A stretch of DNA of 45,329 nucleotides from Zygnema cylindricum (taxonomy: Eukaryota > Streptophyta > Zygnematophyceae > Zygnematales > Zygnemataceae), in NCBI GenBank assembly GCA_037447655.1, contig JBBHKE010002158.1, forward strand, positions 64,001-109,329, written 5' to 3'. The notes below the pieces were generated by a model. It saw only the letters and a list, made by a program, of their open reading frames with translations, was not told the DNA's origin and did not search any database. This document shows, in pieces, positions 10,472-20,445 of this stretch. Position 1 is the first letter of the stretch. Every line of letters starts with the position of its first letter. The translations under genes and the position numbers were made by a program.

Positions 10472-10800
10472 CCGGATCAAGTCCTACTAGGGAGTGCCTA
10501 ACTTTTGTAGCAAACTAAAGCTTCGGCTTTGTCTCCTTACCTGCATAAGACTGCCATGGCTGCCTACAAGTACTTATTGACTATGACAAGACGGCTGCGC
10601 TGTACGGCTAATATCCGGAGGTTACCAGATCAATTCCTACTAGGGACCGCCTAACTTTTACAGCAAACTAAAGCTTGTGCTCTGTCTCTTTACTTGCATG
10701 AGGCAGTCATGGTTGCCTACAAATCCTCAGTGACTACGACAAGTATGAGGGCTGCTGGAAGACCAAAAAAAGACAAGACTATAAAATACCTTTTTCAACA
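10472..10800 (-). mobile_element. C5 3' LTR (truncated, partly duplicated)
   Basis: Sense start TGTTGAAAAAGGTATTTTATAG at 10800, matching the C5 5' LTR start at 17055 at roughly 90 percent by eye. A segment of about 150 bp is present twice (10472-10585 and 10628-10745, both opening GATCAA.TCCTACTAGGGA). It is cut near 10472, where C4 RNase H begins. Confidence 0.75.
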
Positions 10801-10813
10801 CTCCCCTTATTTT
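10801..10813 (-). other. C5 polypurine tract
   Basis: AAAATAAGGGGAG in sense, adjoining the LTR; same as C2 and C3. Confidence 0.8.
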
Positions 10814-12420
10814 CTAGTCTAGCTTTTGCTTCAGCCCACATTTCTCCCTACAAATTATCAGTTTGGGGGAAGGAACCGGTTTAGTCATCATATTTGCTAC
10901 CATCTCTCCATCTTCTCTATATTCCACGCAAATTATTTTAATCTCAACCTTTTCTCTAACAAATCTCAAACGAATATCCATATGATTTGCTTTAAAGTGA
11001 TGCTTAGGAATTGGTGCTATTGTAATCCCAGCTTGAATGTCACAAAATATTTTTTGCACTCCATTCTTCATAAATCCTAAATCTTAAAGCAAAGATTTCA
11101 CCCACATTAATTCTTTCACAGCCAAACAAGAGGCCATATACTCAGCCTCCATGGTGGACTGAGCAATCACCTATTGTTGCTTGCTACTCCAACAGCAAGC
11201 TCCATTCCCAACATATAACACATACCCAGAAGTACACCTCCTCATCGCAGCATCGCTATAACTGACATCACTCCAAGTGGTGATTTTAGTATTATCCGCT
11301 CCCAAATGTAACCATAGATATGTTGTTCCTATCAAGTACCGCATGACCGTTTTGGCCGCTTCCCAATCTTTGTTCCTAGAATCATTCAGACTCCTATTTA
11401 ATACTCCCACAGCTGCTGCTATATCAGGACGTGTATAGTTCATAAAATAGATCAAACTACTGACAACCTGTCTGTACGGAATAATTTGCATGAACTTACT
11501 TTCCTTAGGTCCTAACTCATTATCCAAGATCAAGATTCCCTCTTGTGAGCTCCCCTCATTTCCCTTCTTTAAGTCCATTGGAGTCGTACAACTATTTGCT
11601 TTATCCATTTGAAATTTTTCCAGCATATTCCCAATTGCTTCCTTTTGAGTTAGTGTAATTGTTTTATTTTCTCTATCCCTCTCCATCTGAATTCCCAAAA
11701 TATACTTTGCCTCCCACAAATATTTCATTTCAAATCTACTCTTTAGATCCTTTTCAATGTATTAATTTTCTCCATTGATTTACTCAAAACGAGCAAATCA
11801 TCAACATAGATGGCAATGAAAATTATACCTTCCCGATCCTCAAATAAGTAGATGGAATGATCCGAACTAATTCGGATATATCCCAAACTTGTTAAAAACT
11901 CGTCTAGCTTTTTGTTCTATTGGCGTGGAGCTTGCTTTAGTCCATAAAGGGAATTTATCAATCTGCACACCTTACTTATTTCTCCTTTCTCCACAAATCC
12001 TTTCGGTTGTAGCATGAAGATCTCTTATTCCTATTCTCCGTGTAAGAAAGCGGTTTTGATGTCCATCTGGAGCACTTCCATGTCTTCCGTTGCCGCTAGA
12101 CTAAGTAGAATCCGGACGGAGGGAAATCTAACAACCGGAGCAAAGGTCTCCTCATAATCGATTCCCTCCTTTTGTGTAAACCCCTTTGCCACCAATCAAG
12201 CCTTGTATCGCTCAATAGTATAATCCGAATTGAGCTTCAACTTAAATACCCACTTGCATCCTATTGGCTTTCTATCCGGAGGACAATTGACCAACTCCCA
12301 TTTGTTTGCTTCCATAATAGAAGCCATCTTATCATTAATAGGTGTCACCCATCTACTACGTTCTGGACTATTAACTGCTTCCGAGTAAGTCTGGGGTTCG
12401 TTCAAATTTGACAACTTAGT
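10814..12420 (-). pseudogene. C5 reverse transcriptase and RNase H (broken)
   Basis: RT N-terminus (KLSNLNEPQTYSEAVNSPER, WELVNCPPDRKPIGCKWVFK) is open at 12196-12420. The palm is readable through stops, with YVDDLL at about 11780-11810. RT thumb plus most of RNase H (MKYLWEAKYILGIQMERD, MQIIPYRQVVSSLIYFMN, TTWSDVSYSDAAMRRCTSG) form one 185-codon open stretch at 11171-11728. The RNase H end with CREKCGLKQKLD is at 10814-11071. The same order and many of the same lesions occur in C2. Confidence 0.87.
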
Positions 12421-12492
12421 TGAAATTCTATGGGCTCCATTGCCACACAGAATTCGCAGGTCCAAAGGAAGCTAATCTAGATAGTGCCGACT
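12421..12492 (-). mobile_element. 72-bp LTR 3'-end fragment inside C5 pol
   Basis: Replaces about 70 bp of the integrase-RT linker that C2 still has (5753-5823). In C5 sense it reads GAGTCGGCACTATCTAG...ATAGAATTTCA, the exact terminal part of the solo-LTR type at 14569-15747 and 21406-22710, ending at the LTR terminus. It is probably the last remnant of an LTR insertion. It leaves the frame open and puts DLRILCGNGAHRI in front of the RT N-terminus. Confidence 0.75.
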
Positions 12493-13830
12493 CTAACGCT
12501 GGGATGGAGGGTAATCTCAGGTTTCTCTGAACATTTTCACCTTCTCCCCTATCCGTGGAGACAATGAAACTCTATACCCCTTTACATTTTCATCATACCC
12601 AAAAAAGTATCCTGGCTTTCCTCTTCCATCTAACTTACAATCAGATTTTTTTGTGTTTAGACTAAATACTTGACTTCCAAACACCTTTAAGTGTGAAATA
12701 TTAGGTTTTCTCCCGGTCTATCTTTCATAAGGTGTTTGTCCTTTTACCGCCGAGGTAAGGACTCTATTTTTGAGATAGTTAGCACAATTCATAGCTTCTG
12801 CCCAAAAACTTTTTCTTATCTTTTTATTTGTCAACATACTACGCGCACTATCAATTAATGTCTGATTTAGTCTCTCGGCAACACCGTTTTGTTCAGGGTT
12901 CTTTGGGACAGTATTTTAGTGTTAAACCCTTTTATCTTTCAAGTAATCCTCAAACTCCTTAGAAGTGAATTCCCCCACCATTATCACTCCTCACTCTCTT
13001 TATAGGTGTCTCATATAGCTTTTCACTCCAAGCTTTATATTTCTTAAAATAAGCCGAAGCCTCAGATTTGTTTTTCAAGTAATATACTCGAGAGTATCTA
13101 GACCAATCATCAGTGATAGTAAGCATAAATCTTTTCCCTCCAACTGATGGCACTTTGGCCGGTCCCCATATGTCAGTGTGAACCAAATCTAAAACCATTT
13201 CACCCTTATATGTTGCGACTTCTGGAAAAGGTAATCTGTGGGCTTTTCTTTGAGCACACCCACTACAATCATCCAAAGTCTCATTATCTCCAAAATGTAT
13301 TCCCTCAACTACACCTTTTTTCTTCATTTTTTCAATCTATCTAGATGCACATGTCCCAATGTTTTATGCCACATCATCAAATCATTTACACCAGCACAGT
13401 AAACTCCCTTCTTGCCATTACTCAAATTCAGCCTAAACATTCCTTGCCTAACCTTTTCAGCTGTGAAGTACACTTCATTCTCATAGCTAGCTGCAAAGAC
13501 TCCTTTCTTAGTAATACTCTCAAAACCGTTATCATCTAAGACCAACGTAGAGATAAGATTCTTGTTCAACTTTGGGATAAAATAAACATTAGAGAAAATG
13601 ACTATAGATGTCTTTCCATCAACTAAGACTCTCAGATCCTTTGATCCCACTAAATTAGTGCTCACTATTCTCCCATCCCCATACTCTATCACTACAGTGG
13701 GGATCTTTTTTATCTTGTTAAACAATGGTTTTTCTCTACACATATGCATAGAGGCTCGTGAATCAATAATCCATCCTTCTTCAAGAGCTTCTCTAACTCC
13801 ACCGAAAGCATACTTTTGCCTCCTTGGAAT
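12493..13830 (-). pseudogene. C5 protease and integrase (broken)
   Basis: Sense order: protease region (MHMCREKPLFNKIKKIPTV, EYGDGRIVSTNLVGSKD, LNKNLIST) open at 13560-13749; GAG-pre-integrase (WHKTLGHVHLDRL, CSGCAQRKAH); integrase core (VHTDIWGPAKVP, RVRSDNGG) at 12959-13327; C-terminal region at 12493-12950 in broken frame. It carries the same one-base insertion after SDNGG as C2, giving GIHF and a stop. Integrase could not be produced whole. Confidence 0.87.
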
Positions 13831-14568
13831 CTACGGCTCACCTTTCACCTCTAGCTCCTCGTTGAGGAGAAAATCTCCATCGTCGTCATCGGAATCCTCT
13901 CCGATGACTTGTGTTGCCACAAATGCCTTCTTTTTCCTTGCGGTTGGTTTTCTGACTTGTTCCTCCTTCAATCTCAACTCTGTTAGTTTAGTGCACTCCG
14001 CCGTGTAATCTCCCCCCTTCTTACAATAGTGACAAAGCCCCTTCAGAGGCCTCGATCCAGATCTATCCAATTGATTTCCTCTTCCTCCTGCACCAAAGTT
14101 TCCATAAGGTTTCTCACAATCCTTATCCCCCCAATTAGTCCTAGCAGCCAATGCCAGAACACTCTTTCCTCTTCTTCACCAATTGTGCTTTCCCAAACCA
14201 AAATCATTCCCACAACAGAGTTCCAGATCCATCGATGATCTGGCAAGTCCTAAAACCTTGTTAACAATGTTTTCATACTCATCAAGGAGTTTCATCAACA
14301 AAATATTCACCTTCTCTTTCTCGATCTCCCTTTTCCCTGCACTCTCCAACTCCATAAATAACCGGACCAAGTCATTTCAAAAATTTAACATCTTTCCCCC
14401 TTTGTACACATATGCATGTACCTTTTGGTCTCCTAGCTTCTGCTGCTGAATCATACCACTCTTGTAAATGTTGACAAGAGCCTCCCATAACTCGTCCGCC
14501 CTATCAACATGAAGATAAGGCGTAGCCACTGCTTGAGTAAGACGCTCGAGAATAAAATGAGTCACCAC
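13831..14568 (-). pseudogene. C5 gag, distal part (interrupted by solo LTR)
   Basis: Capsid-like and nucleocapsid part of C5 gag. From 14568 leftward: VTHFILERLTQAVATPYLHV and LWEALVNIYKSG; LVRLFMELESAGK and LLDEYENIVNKV; then MAARTNWGDKDCEKPYGNFG, a zinc knuckle CHYCKKGGDYTAEC (CxxCx4Hx4C intact) at about 13990-14035, and an acidic stretch (EDSDDDDGDFLLNEELEVKG). It is in at least three frames. Codons before VTHF continue at 15753 on the far side of the inserted LTR. Confidence 0.87.
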
Positions 14569-15747
14569 TTTTGATATTTGGGTATTTTCTAAGTCTTTAT
14601 TAGATAGAAAAAGAGTAGAGGCAGTCTGCCTCTAACTCCGTTATCCAAGCCCCCACACTTGTTATAGTCACTTAAAGCTGGAAAGGGAGATAAAGCCATG
14701 GCTGCCTAAGCTCTCCGGAGAGACAGGTGTAGAAAAATATAGATTTACTAAAAAAAATGTTGACGGACCCAGGAATTGATCCTAGTTTTTGACGTTCATC
14801 AAGTAATCCGTAGACGTTAACCTTAACCATTAAGTCTAGGAATAGTGATACAACATATAGGGTTTGATAATTATATAAATAGATACACGTAGACTAATTC
14901 GTTCAACGAAAAAATAGATACTTAGTGCATAGATATAGTTTCGTTTAGTACGGAGTACGTTAAGGGGACAGAACGGATACCGCGCATTTGTTTCAATAGC
15001 GAAACAAATACCGGGCACCAATTTTCGACGGCTACAATTGAATGCCGGTCTAGATCTGACAGCCGCGATAAACGCCGAGATCGCAGAGTATGTTTTTGGC
15101 AGTTTGCGCTCACCGCCACGTCAATTGACACGTGGCAACATTACATTGGCTTGCGGCATATTCGGGGATAATAGGAACAAATCTGGATATGGCATTTGTC
15201 GACATTTTGGCCATGTCGTACGATAGCCGTACAAAAGGTACACCAGTACCTGTACCTTTATGTACTTTACAGTCTTCTAATTAGTTCGTACCTTAGTACT
15301 AGGGGGCTTAGAGAGGGGTTTTAGGACTTAGAATATTTCTAGTAGGTAGCTGCCTCTCCGAGAGAGCACCTTGTATAAATGGCAAACTTTGGCCAGCCAT
15401 AACTATCAATTTAGTTGACCATTTTCAGTGATTATTTTTGCTGCGTACTTAGGGGAGTCCAGGCTATACAAGGGTGTAGTCGGTTAGAATCTTTGCCTGC
15501 GTGGGTGGCTGCATTTCTAAGGGAAAGTCAAAGTGGGTGAATGTGTCCAAATCTCATATTCTAACTTTGCATTCTGTGGTGGAACTGAGCACACAAAAAG
15601 ACTTATTTCACAAGAGTGAAACTGTAATGGGGTTCTGATTGTCAAGGGGTCAATCATTTGGGTTTATATCAAGTTGGAGTCGCCACTATCTAGATTAGCT
15701 TTTTTGATCTACGAATTTTGTGTGGCAATAGAGCCCATAGAATTTCA
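14569..15747 (+). mobile_element. Solo LTR inserted in C5 gag
   Basis: An LTR of 1179 bp with no internal region. Its start is TTTTGATATTTGGG (TG mutated to TT) and its end CATAGAATTTCA. Flanks are ACCAC (14564-14568) and GCCAC (15748-15752), a 5-bp target duplication with one change. Removing the LTR reconnects the gag reading ...NNTV to ATHFILERL, as in C10. CACGTG at 15129-15134; TATAAAT at 15374-15380. A hairpin module lies at about 14760-14841. Confidence 0.88.
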
Positions 15748-16124
15748 GCCACGGTATTGTTAAAATCCCATATTTCACTATTATTAGCCTCGGTTTTCTA
15801 AACATCTGCTAGCGGAATCGATCCTGAAGGCATCAGTGTGAGTTTCTCCTTCCCCTTCTCCTTCCTTATGTCCAACACGATGCTTTCTCCAACATCCCCT
15901 ACCACCTCTGCCCTTGCAAATCCTCTTGTGAACTGAGATCCTCCAAACCCTGGTGAAACACCCAATTTTGTGGATGGCCAACGCACAATGCCACTCACAA
16001 TGCCCCATAGCCGTTTTTCAAACAATGCACCCCTCATCATGGTTTCCCAATAAATAAACATTGTTCCATTAAAAATGGGCACACTACAGGGTGGGCCCAT
16101 AACCAGTAATTCTGTGACCTCCAT
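15748..16124 (-). pseudogene. C5 gag, N-terminal part
   Basis: Opens with ATG at 16124, 20 bases inside the end of the 5' LTR, and reads MEVTELLVMGPPCSVPIFNG, with a conserved YWETMMRGALFEKRLWGIVSG block, the Copia gag N-terminal signature. It is open to 15801, then a TAG, after which KTEANNSEIWDFNNTV is still readable up to the solo-LTR insertion at 15747. The frame runs through the primer-binding site, whose ATG (the complement of the tRNA anticodon) is a second in-frame start. Confidence 0.85.
16090..16104 (-). other. C5 primer-binding site (anticodon arm of initiator tRNA-Met)
   Basis: Element sense reads GGTTATGGGCCCACC, directly after the LTR. From my knowledge of the plant initiator tRNA-Met, this is complementary over 15 of 15 bases to its anticodon stem-loop (GGUGGGCCCAUAACC), not its 3' end. 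Drosophila copia and yeast Ty5 are known to prime from such a half tRNA. Confidence 0.85.
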
Positions 16125-17055
16125 TGGTACACAGAATGTCTAGCTTATGTGAAGCCTCTAGGATAATATTTGCACTTTTAATTTTGGCATAGAATAAGTC
16201 CCACCCTGGGAAGCAAAAATTCTGACCGACTACATCCTTGTGTAGCGTAGACTCCTTTGAGTCCGCAGCAAAAAGAATCACTAAAATTGCTCACCCGAGC
16301 ATTAAGTTATGGCTGACCAAAGTTGGCCTATAAATACAAGTGCTCTCTAGGAGAGAGGTTGAAACCCAAGTAATATTCTAATTCCTAAACTTCCCTCTAA
16401 GCCTACTACTAGTGTACGTATCCAATCAAAAAGACTATAAGGTATAAGAAGGTATAGGTACTGTTGTACTTTTTGTACGACCATAGTACAGCATGGTCGC
16501 TCCGCTGACGCATGTCAGTTCCTGATCCAAAGTTGCTCCCACTGTAATACCCGCTGTCCAATCATCCCTCACCACGTGTCACCCGCCGACATATGCTCAG
16601 CACACGGCCAAAAACCACTCCCGAATTCCGGCTCCTCCGCAAGCCATCGATCGCGAACGACTTTCAATTTCGTCCGTCGAAATTTGATGTCGTTTCGTGC
16701 GGTACTTTATTTCGAGCGGTCCCGCACGTTTCATGTTCACTTCGTCCCGTAATATGTTAAATAAAGTATGCTGACGTGTTACAATATAAATTTGTACCAA
16801 ACCCAATACGTATATCGTTTCGTTAAAACCTACCGGATAAGGCTAACGGTTGCGTTTTACGGCTATTATCCGGAGGTCATGGAATCAAGTCCTACTAGGG
16901 ACCACCAAACTTTTGCAGCAAACTAAAGTTTCTGCTCTATCTCCTTACCTGCATGAGACAATCATGGCTTCCTGCAAGTCCTCAGTGACTACGACAAGTA
17001 TGAGGGTTGCTAGAAGACTAAAAAAAGACAAGACTATAAAATACCTTTTTCAACG
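16105..17055 (-). mobile_element. C5 5' LTR (951 bp)
   Basis: Sense start at 17055 is TGTTGAAAAAGGTATTTTATAG with its first base changed. The end at 16105-16106 reads CT where related LTRs have CA. It holds CACGTG (16573-16578), TATTTATAGGCC (about 16325-16336, minus) and the leader segment with TTTTTGCTGCGGACTC. It lies in C6 gag, whose sequence begins at the next base, so C5 probably inserted into C6. Confidence 0.85.
16827..16905 (+). repeat. Diverged hairpin module inside C5 LTR
   Basis: On the strand opposite to the LTR: CCTACCGGATAAGGCTAACGG followed by GGAATCAAGTCCTACTAGGG, corresponding in position to the module in the C3/C4 LTRs but more diverged. Confidence 0.3.
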
Positions 17056-17430
17056 CGGGATATGTAGAATCAAAGGAGAGAAAGATTAACACACTTATCA
17101 TGAAACTCCCAGATGAGTACAAAATCATCATTAACCGTATAAGAAAAATGGATGGCTCCTCATGGACTTGGAGCATTACGATGGAGATAATTCTTGTGAG
17201 GGAAAGCACTTTGGAGCTTCGTAGGGGAAGTGACAGGGTGAATGCACAAACAACTGGTGGTGACGAGCGCAGGGGAGATGAGAGGAAAAAAGACAGAGGT
17301 AATTTTTATCTGAACTTTGGTGTAAAGAGAGGGAGAGGAAAAGAAAAGGGAGCTTTGAAAAATCGGGTTTGCTTCTTTTGTAGGGAACCTGGTCACTATA
17401 TGGAAGAGTGTCATTCTTAAGAAGAAATTA
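17056..17430 (+). pseudogene. C6 gag fragment with zinc knuckle
   Basis: Begins abruptly at the C5 LTR edge. It reads RYVES...ERKINTLIM-like sequence and then MKLPDEYKIIINRIRKMDGS, STLELRRGSDRVNAQ and a basic region ending in CFFCREPGHYMEEC, an intact CxxCx4Hx4C knuckle. C7 has the same region at 20160-20445 with the knuckle lost. The N-terminal half is absent, presumably displaced by C5. The stop is at 17418. Confidence 0.8.
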
Positions 17431-18317
17431 GAAGTTAGAATGTTGATGACGAGGAACAAGGGGATGAGGAGAAAGAGGATGAAGATATATTGGAGCTTTT
17501 CCGCATCGGTAATATGGGGAAGAGAGAAAAGCACACATAAATTCCACGAAAGCAACAATGTGTTTTGGAGGTATAAAGGAATTAAAGAGAGAGGAGAAAC
17601 TTGAGAGAGTTCAAAATATTGCGGATAGTTTCATAGATATTTTGGAAACAAAAAACTGGTCGAAAAGGGAGACTTCAACGGATTCCCAGGAAAGGGGAGA
17701 AGTAAATCTAAAAGATATGAGAGAAGAGGAATATTTGATTAAAAGTTTAGGGGAGGAGAAATATTTTTTGGGAATAAAACTAGAAAGTGAATGTAAAGAA
17801 TTTCATGGGAGAGAGTGAGGAAAGTTCAGAAAATTGGGTAATTATCATGGATAAAAATATGAGTTTGGAAGATGTAGATTTTATGAGGAACTTAGTGGGA
17901 ACTCTTGATTTAAGGATAAATTTGGGGGGTAATGGTTTTGACATCACTAATGGGAGTGATGCCATTTATGAAGGTGTGTTTGTAAAAGGTTTAGCATCTG
18001 GGTGTGTGTTTGTAAAAGGTTTAGCATCTGGGTGTGTGTTGCATTAAGGAGATAGGGCTGGCTGTTTGAATTGCAAGAGGAAAATTGGATTTTGTGTGGA
18101 TGGAAAAGAGATGAGGTGGATAAAATCTTTGTTCGGATTTATGAAAAGTGGGATGCTAAATAAAATGTGTGATCAACAAGATGCAATATTTATTTCAGCT
18201 CATCTAACAGACTTTTTTGAATATGAGGTTATTTCCTTAAAGATTTATGAGAAGAAAAAAAAGAAGAAAAAAACAAGGAAAATGTATTTAGTAAGAGTTG
18301 AAAGGAAAGTAGACTAG
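17431..18317 (+). pseudogene. C6 collapsed pol relic
   Basis: Only traces of pol remain between gag and the polypurine tract: an RT trace (YLIKSLGEEKYFLGIKLESE, matching the DLGEAKYILGI motif) at about 17738-17790, then RNase H traces (RNLVGTLDLRINLGGNGFDI, GSDAIYEG, GKEMRWIKSLFGFMKSG, CDQQDAIFISA). Protease, integrase and the RT catalytic core are missing. A 32-bp tandem duplication at about 17972-18037 repeats KGLASGCVFV; C7 has it once. Confidence 0.75.
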
Positions 18318-18330
18318 AAAATAAGGGGAG
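18318..18330 (+). other. C6 polypurine tract
   Basis: AAAATAAGGGGAG directly before the LTR TG. Confidence 0.8.
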
Positions 18331-18600
18331 TGTTGAAATATATGTATTTTCTAGGTCTAAATAAAGGAAACTTAATAGGAGGAAGTAAGCAAAGGCAGCC
18401 TACTGTTGATATTTATGTATTTTCTAGGTCTGTTTTAGGATAGAAAAGTAGTAAACGCAGTCTACCTCTAACCTCCTTCTCCAAGCCCCCACACTTGTTG
18501 TAGTCACTGAAGGCTGGAGAGGGAGCTAGAGCCATGGCTGCCTAAGCTTGCCGAGAGAGAGAGACACGCTGTAGTTTCTGGTAGGTGTACTTAAAAGATC

Positions 18601-18682
18601 TTGACGGACACAGGATTTGATCCGGGTACTTACCGTCCGTCAAGCATCAGGTAGCCGATAGCTTTATCTAATAGTCTAGGAA
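18601..18682 (-). repeat. Hairpin/tRNA-like module inside shared LTR
   Basis: Perfect 9-bp stem TTGACGGAC (18601-18609) / GTCCGTCAA (18635-18643) enclosing GGATTTGATCC. On the opposite strand it reads GGATCAAATCC, B-box-like. A D-arm-like element follows at 18661-18682. Confidence 0.5.
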
Positions 18683-19191
18683 AGGTACTAAAGTATATAG
18701 GGTACGACAATTATATAAATGTGAACAATGCTATATGTTTCATTTAACTGCTTACGGAGCGGCCTGTACACAGAAACTGATAAGACCGCACGAATTCCGT
18801 ACCGCACGGAATAAACGAAACGACACTTTATTTAAACAGCCAATATTAAATGACGGTCTTCATCGAACGGCCGTGGTGGGAGGCGGGATTCCGGAGTTGA
18901 CAATTTGGCGTTTTCGGGCACCGCCATTCCGGATGACACTTGGCACGATCCGGGAGGGTTGCGAGATTTCCGGAACGCGAGATGATAATTCCGAATGTGA
19001 CAAATGTCAAATTATGCTGATGTCGTACATGTACCGTACTCAAAGTACGACGCTACCTGTACTTTCTTATACGGTATAGTCTTACTGTTCGTCAATACCT
19101 CACTACTAGGGAGCTTAAAGAGGGGTTTAAGGACTTATAATAATTTTTGTAGGTAGTCGTCTCTCTCCCAGAGAGCATCTGTATAAATAGG

Positions 19192-19199
19192 CAAACTTT
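19192..19199 (+). promoter_or_regulatory. LTR TATA box
   Basis: TATAAATA downstream of the CTCTCTCCCAGAGAG inverted repeat. The same arrangement is at 15374, 22336 and 23431 in related LTRs, with the leader starting soon after. Confidence 0.55.
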
Positions 19200-19536
19200 G
19201 CCATTTAATTACAACTCACTCGGTTGACCAAATTCAATGATTCTTTTTGCTGAGGACTGAAAGGTGTCCAAGCTACATAGGGGTGTAGTCGGTCAGAGTT
19301 TTTGCCTAACAAGGTGGCTGCATTTCTAAGGGAAAGTCAAATTGGGAGAATGTGTCCAAACTCATATTCTAACTTTGCATTTTGTGGTGAAACTCAGCAC
19401 ACAGAAAGTCTTATTTCACAGGGGTGAAGTTGTATTTGGGTTCTAAATGTCAAGGGGTCAATCATTCGGGTTTGTATCAACTTGGAGTCGGCACTAACTA
19501 GATAAGCTTCTTGAGAGCCGCGTACTCTGAGGACCA

Positions 19537-20445
19537 ATGGAGGTCTCGGAGTTTCAGGATATAGGCCCACTATCACGGGTGCCTATGTTTGATGGAACAA
19601 ACTTCACTTATTGGGAGTTTACGATGGAGGGATTGCTTTTCGAAAAGCACTTATGAGGAATTGTTTCGGGACAAATGAAGTGTCCACCACCAGGCTTTGG
19701 TGGAACTCACTACAGAGATTCATTTGGGGCTTCCAAGAAAAACCAACTGGATTTCAGATCACACAGAAGGTAAAGGGAAAATCATTGCCATGGAAGGGGA
19801 AAAACGGAACAAAGGAAAAAGAACACCGATGGTGAGGGGAACTAGGCTCCCAGCTACGGTTCCACTTGTGGGGATAATAACTGAACAAAAAACTGAAGAG
19901 AATGACAGGAAAATCAGGGAATATAAAAACACTATAGCAAAACATCTCATACTTAGATATGTGTCCAAGTCCATAGCTATCACTCTTTTAAAACAAAACA
20001 AGTCTTCGCAAATCTAGGAAAAACTAATTCAGATTTATAAGAGTGAAACTATATAGAGGCAGCAGTTAGTAAAATTGGAAATAGAGGCCTATGTTTATAA
20101 AAGCGGCAGCATGATAGAGTTTTGCAATGATATTGCTGCGTTATATGTTGAGCTTGCTAGTGCGCGATATGTAGAATCTGAGGAGAGAAAGATTAACACT
20201 CTAATCATGAAACTCCTAGATAAGTATGAAAACATCATTAACCAAATGCAGGAAATAGATGGCTCTTCATGGACTTGGAGCATTACCATGGGGATAATTC
20301 TTGTGAGGGAAAGCACTTTGGAGCTTCGTTGAGGAAGTGACAAGGTGAATTCACTAATAGCTGGTGGTGACGAGCGGAAGCGTGATGAGAGGAAGAAAGA
20401 CAAAGGTAAACCTGATAATGGGGAGGCCGCATCCCTTTTGTCCAA
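19537..20445 (+). pseudogene. C7 gag (broken)
   Basis: ATG at 19537 lies 20 bases before the LTR end. It reads MEVSEFQDIGPLSRVPMFDG then TNFTYWEFTMEGLLFEKHL and a TGA where relatives have the Trp of LWGIVSG. Downstream parts are in other frames. At 20075-20332 it reads MEIEAYVYKSGSMIEFCNDI, ALYVELAS and KLLDKYENIINQMQEIDGSS, the capsid-like middle. The zinc-knuckle region after 20400 is unrecognisable. Confidence 0.82.
19557..19571 (+). other. C7 primer-binding site (decayed)
   Basis: GGATATAGGCCCACT right after the LTR. It agrees with the intact C5 site GGTTATGGGCCCACC at 12 of 15 positions. Confidence 0.6.

Larger units (their letters stand above)
18331..19556 (+). mobile_element. LTR shared by C6 (3') and C7 (5')
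   Basis: Starts TGTTGAAATATATG and ends GTCTCGGAGTTTCA at 19556, where the C7 primer site begins. After CCTAC (18399-18403) a second LTR head begins (TGTTGATATTTATG, 18404). It resembles the solo LTR at 21406 as far as about 18540, then the sequence returns to the outer LTR type: a footprint of an inserted LTR mostly removed by recombination. The G-box is decayed (CACTTG). TATA box at 19192. Confidence 0.85.

Noticed and set aside
13598-14008. 136-codon plus-strand frame
   Set aside because: Antisense shadow of C5 gag and protease, whose zinc knuckle and LNKNLIST motifs are on the minus strand.
18246-18310. Lysine-rich C-terminus of the C6 and C7 RNase H relics as a new domain
   Set aside because: It is an A-rich stretch replacing the normal REKVEIK segment and differs in length between the two copies.
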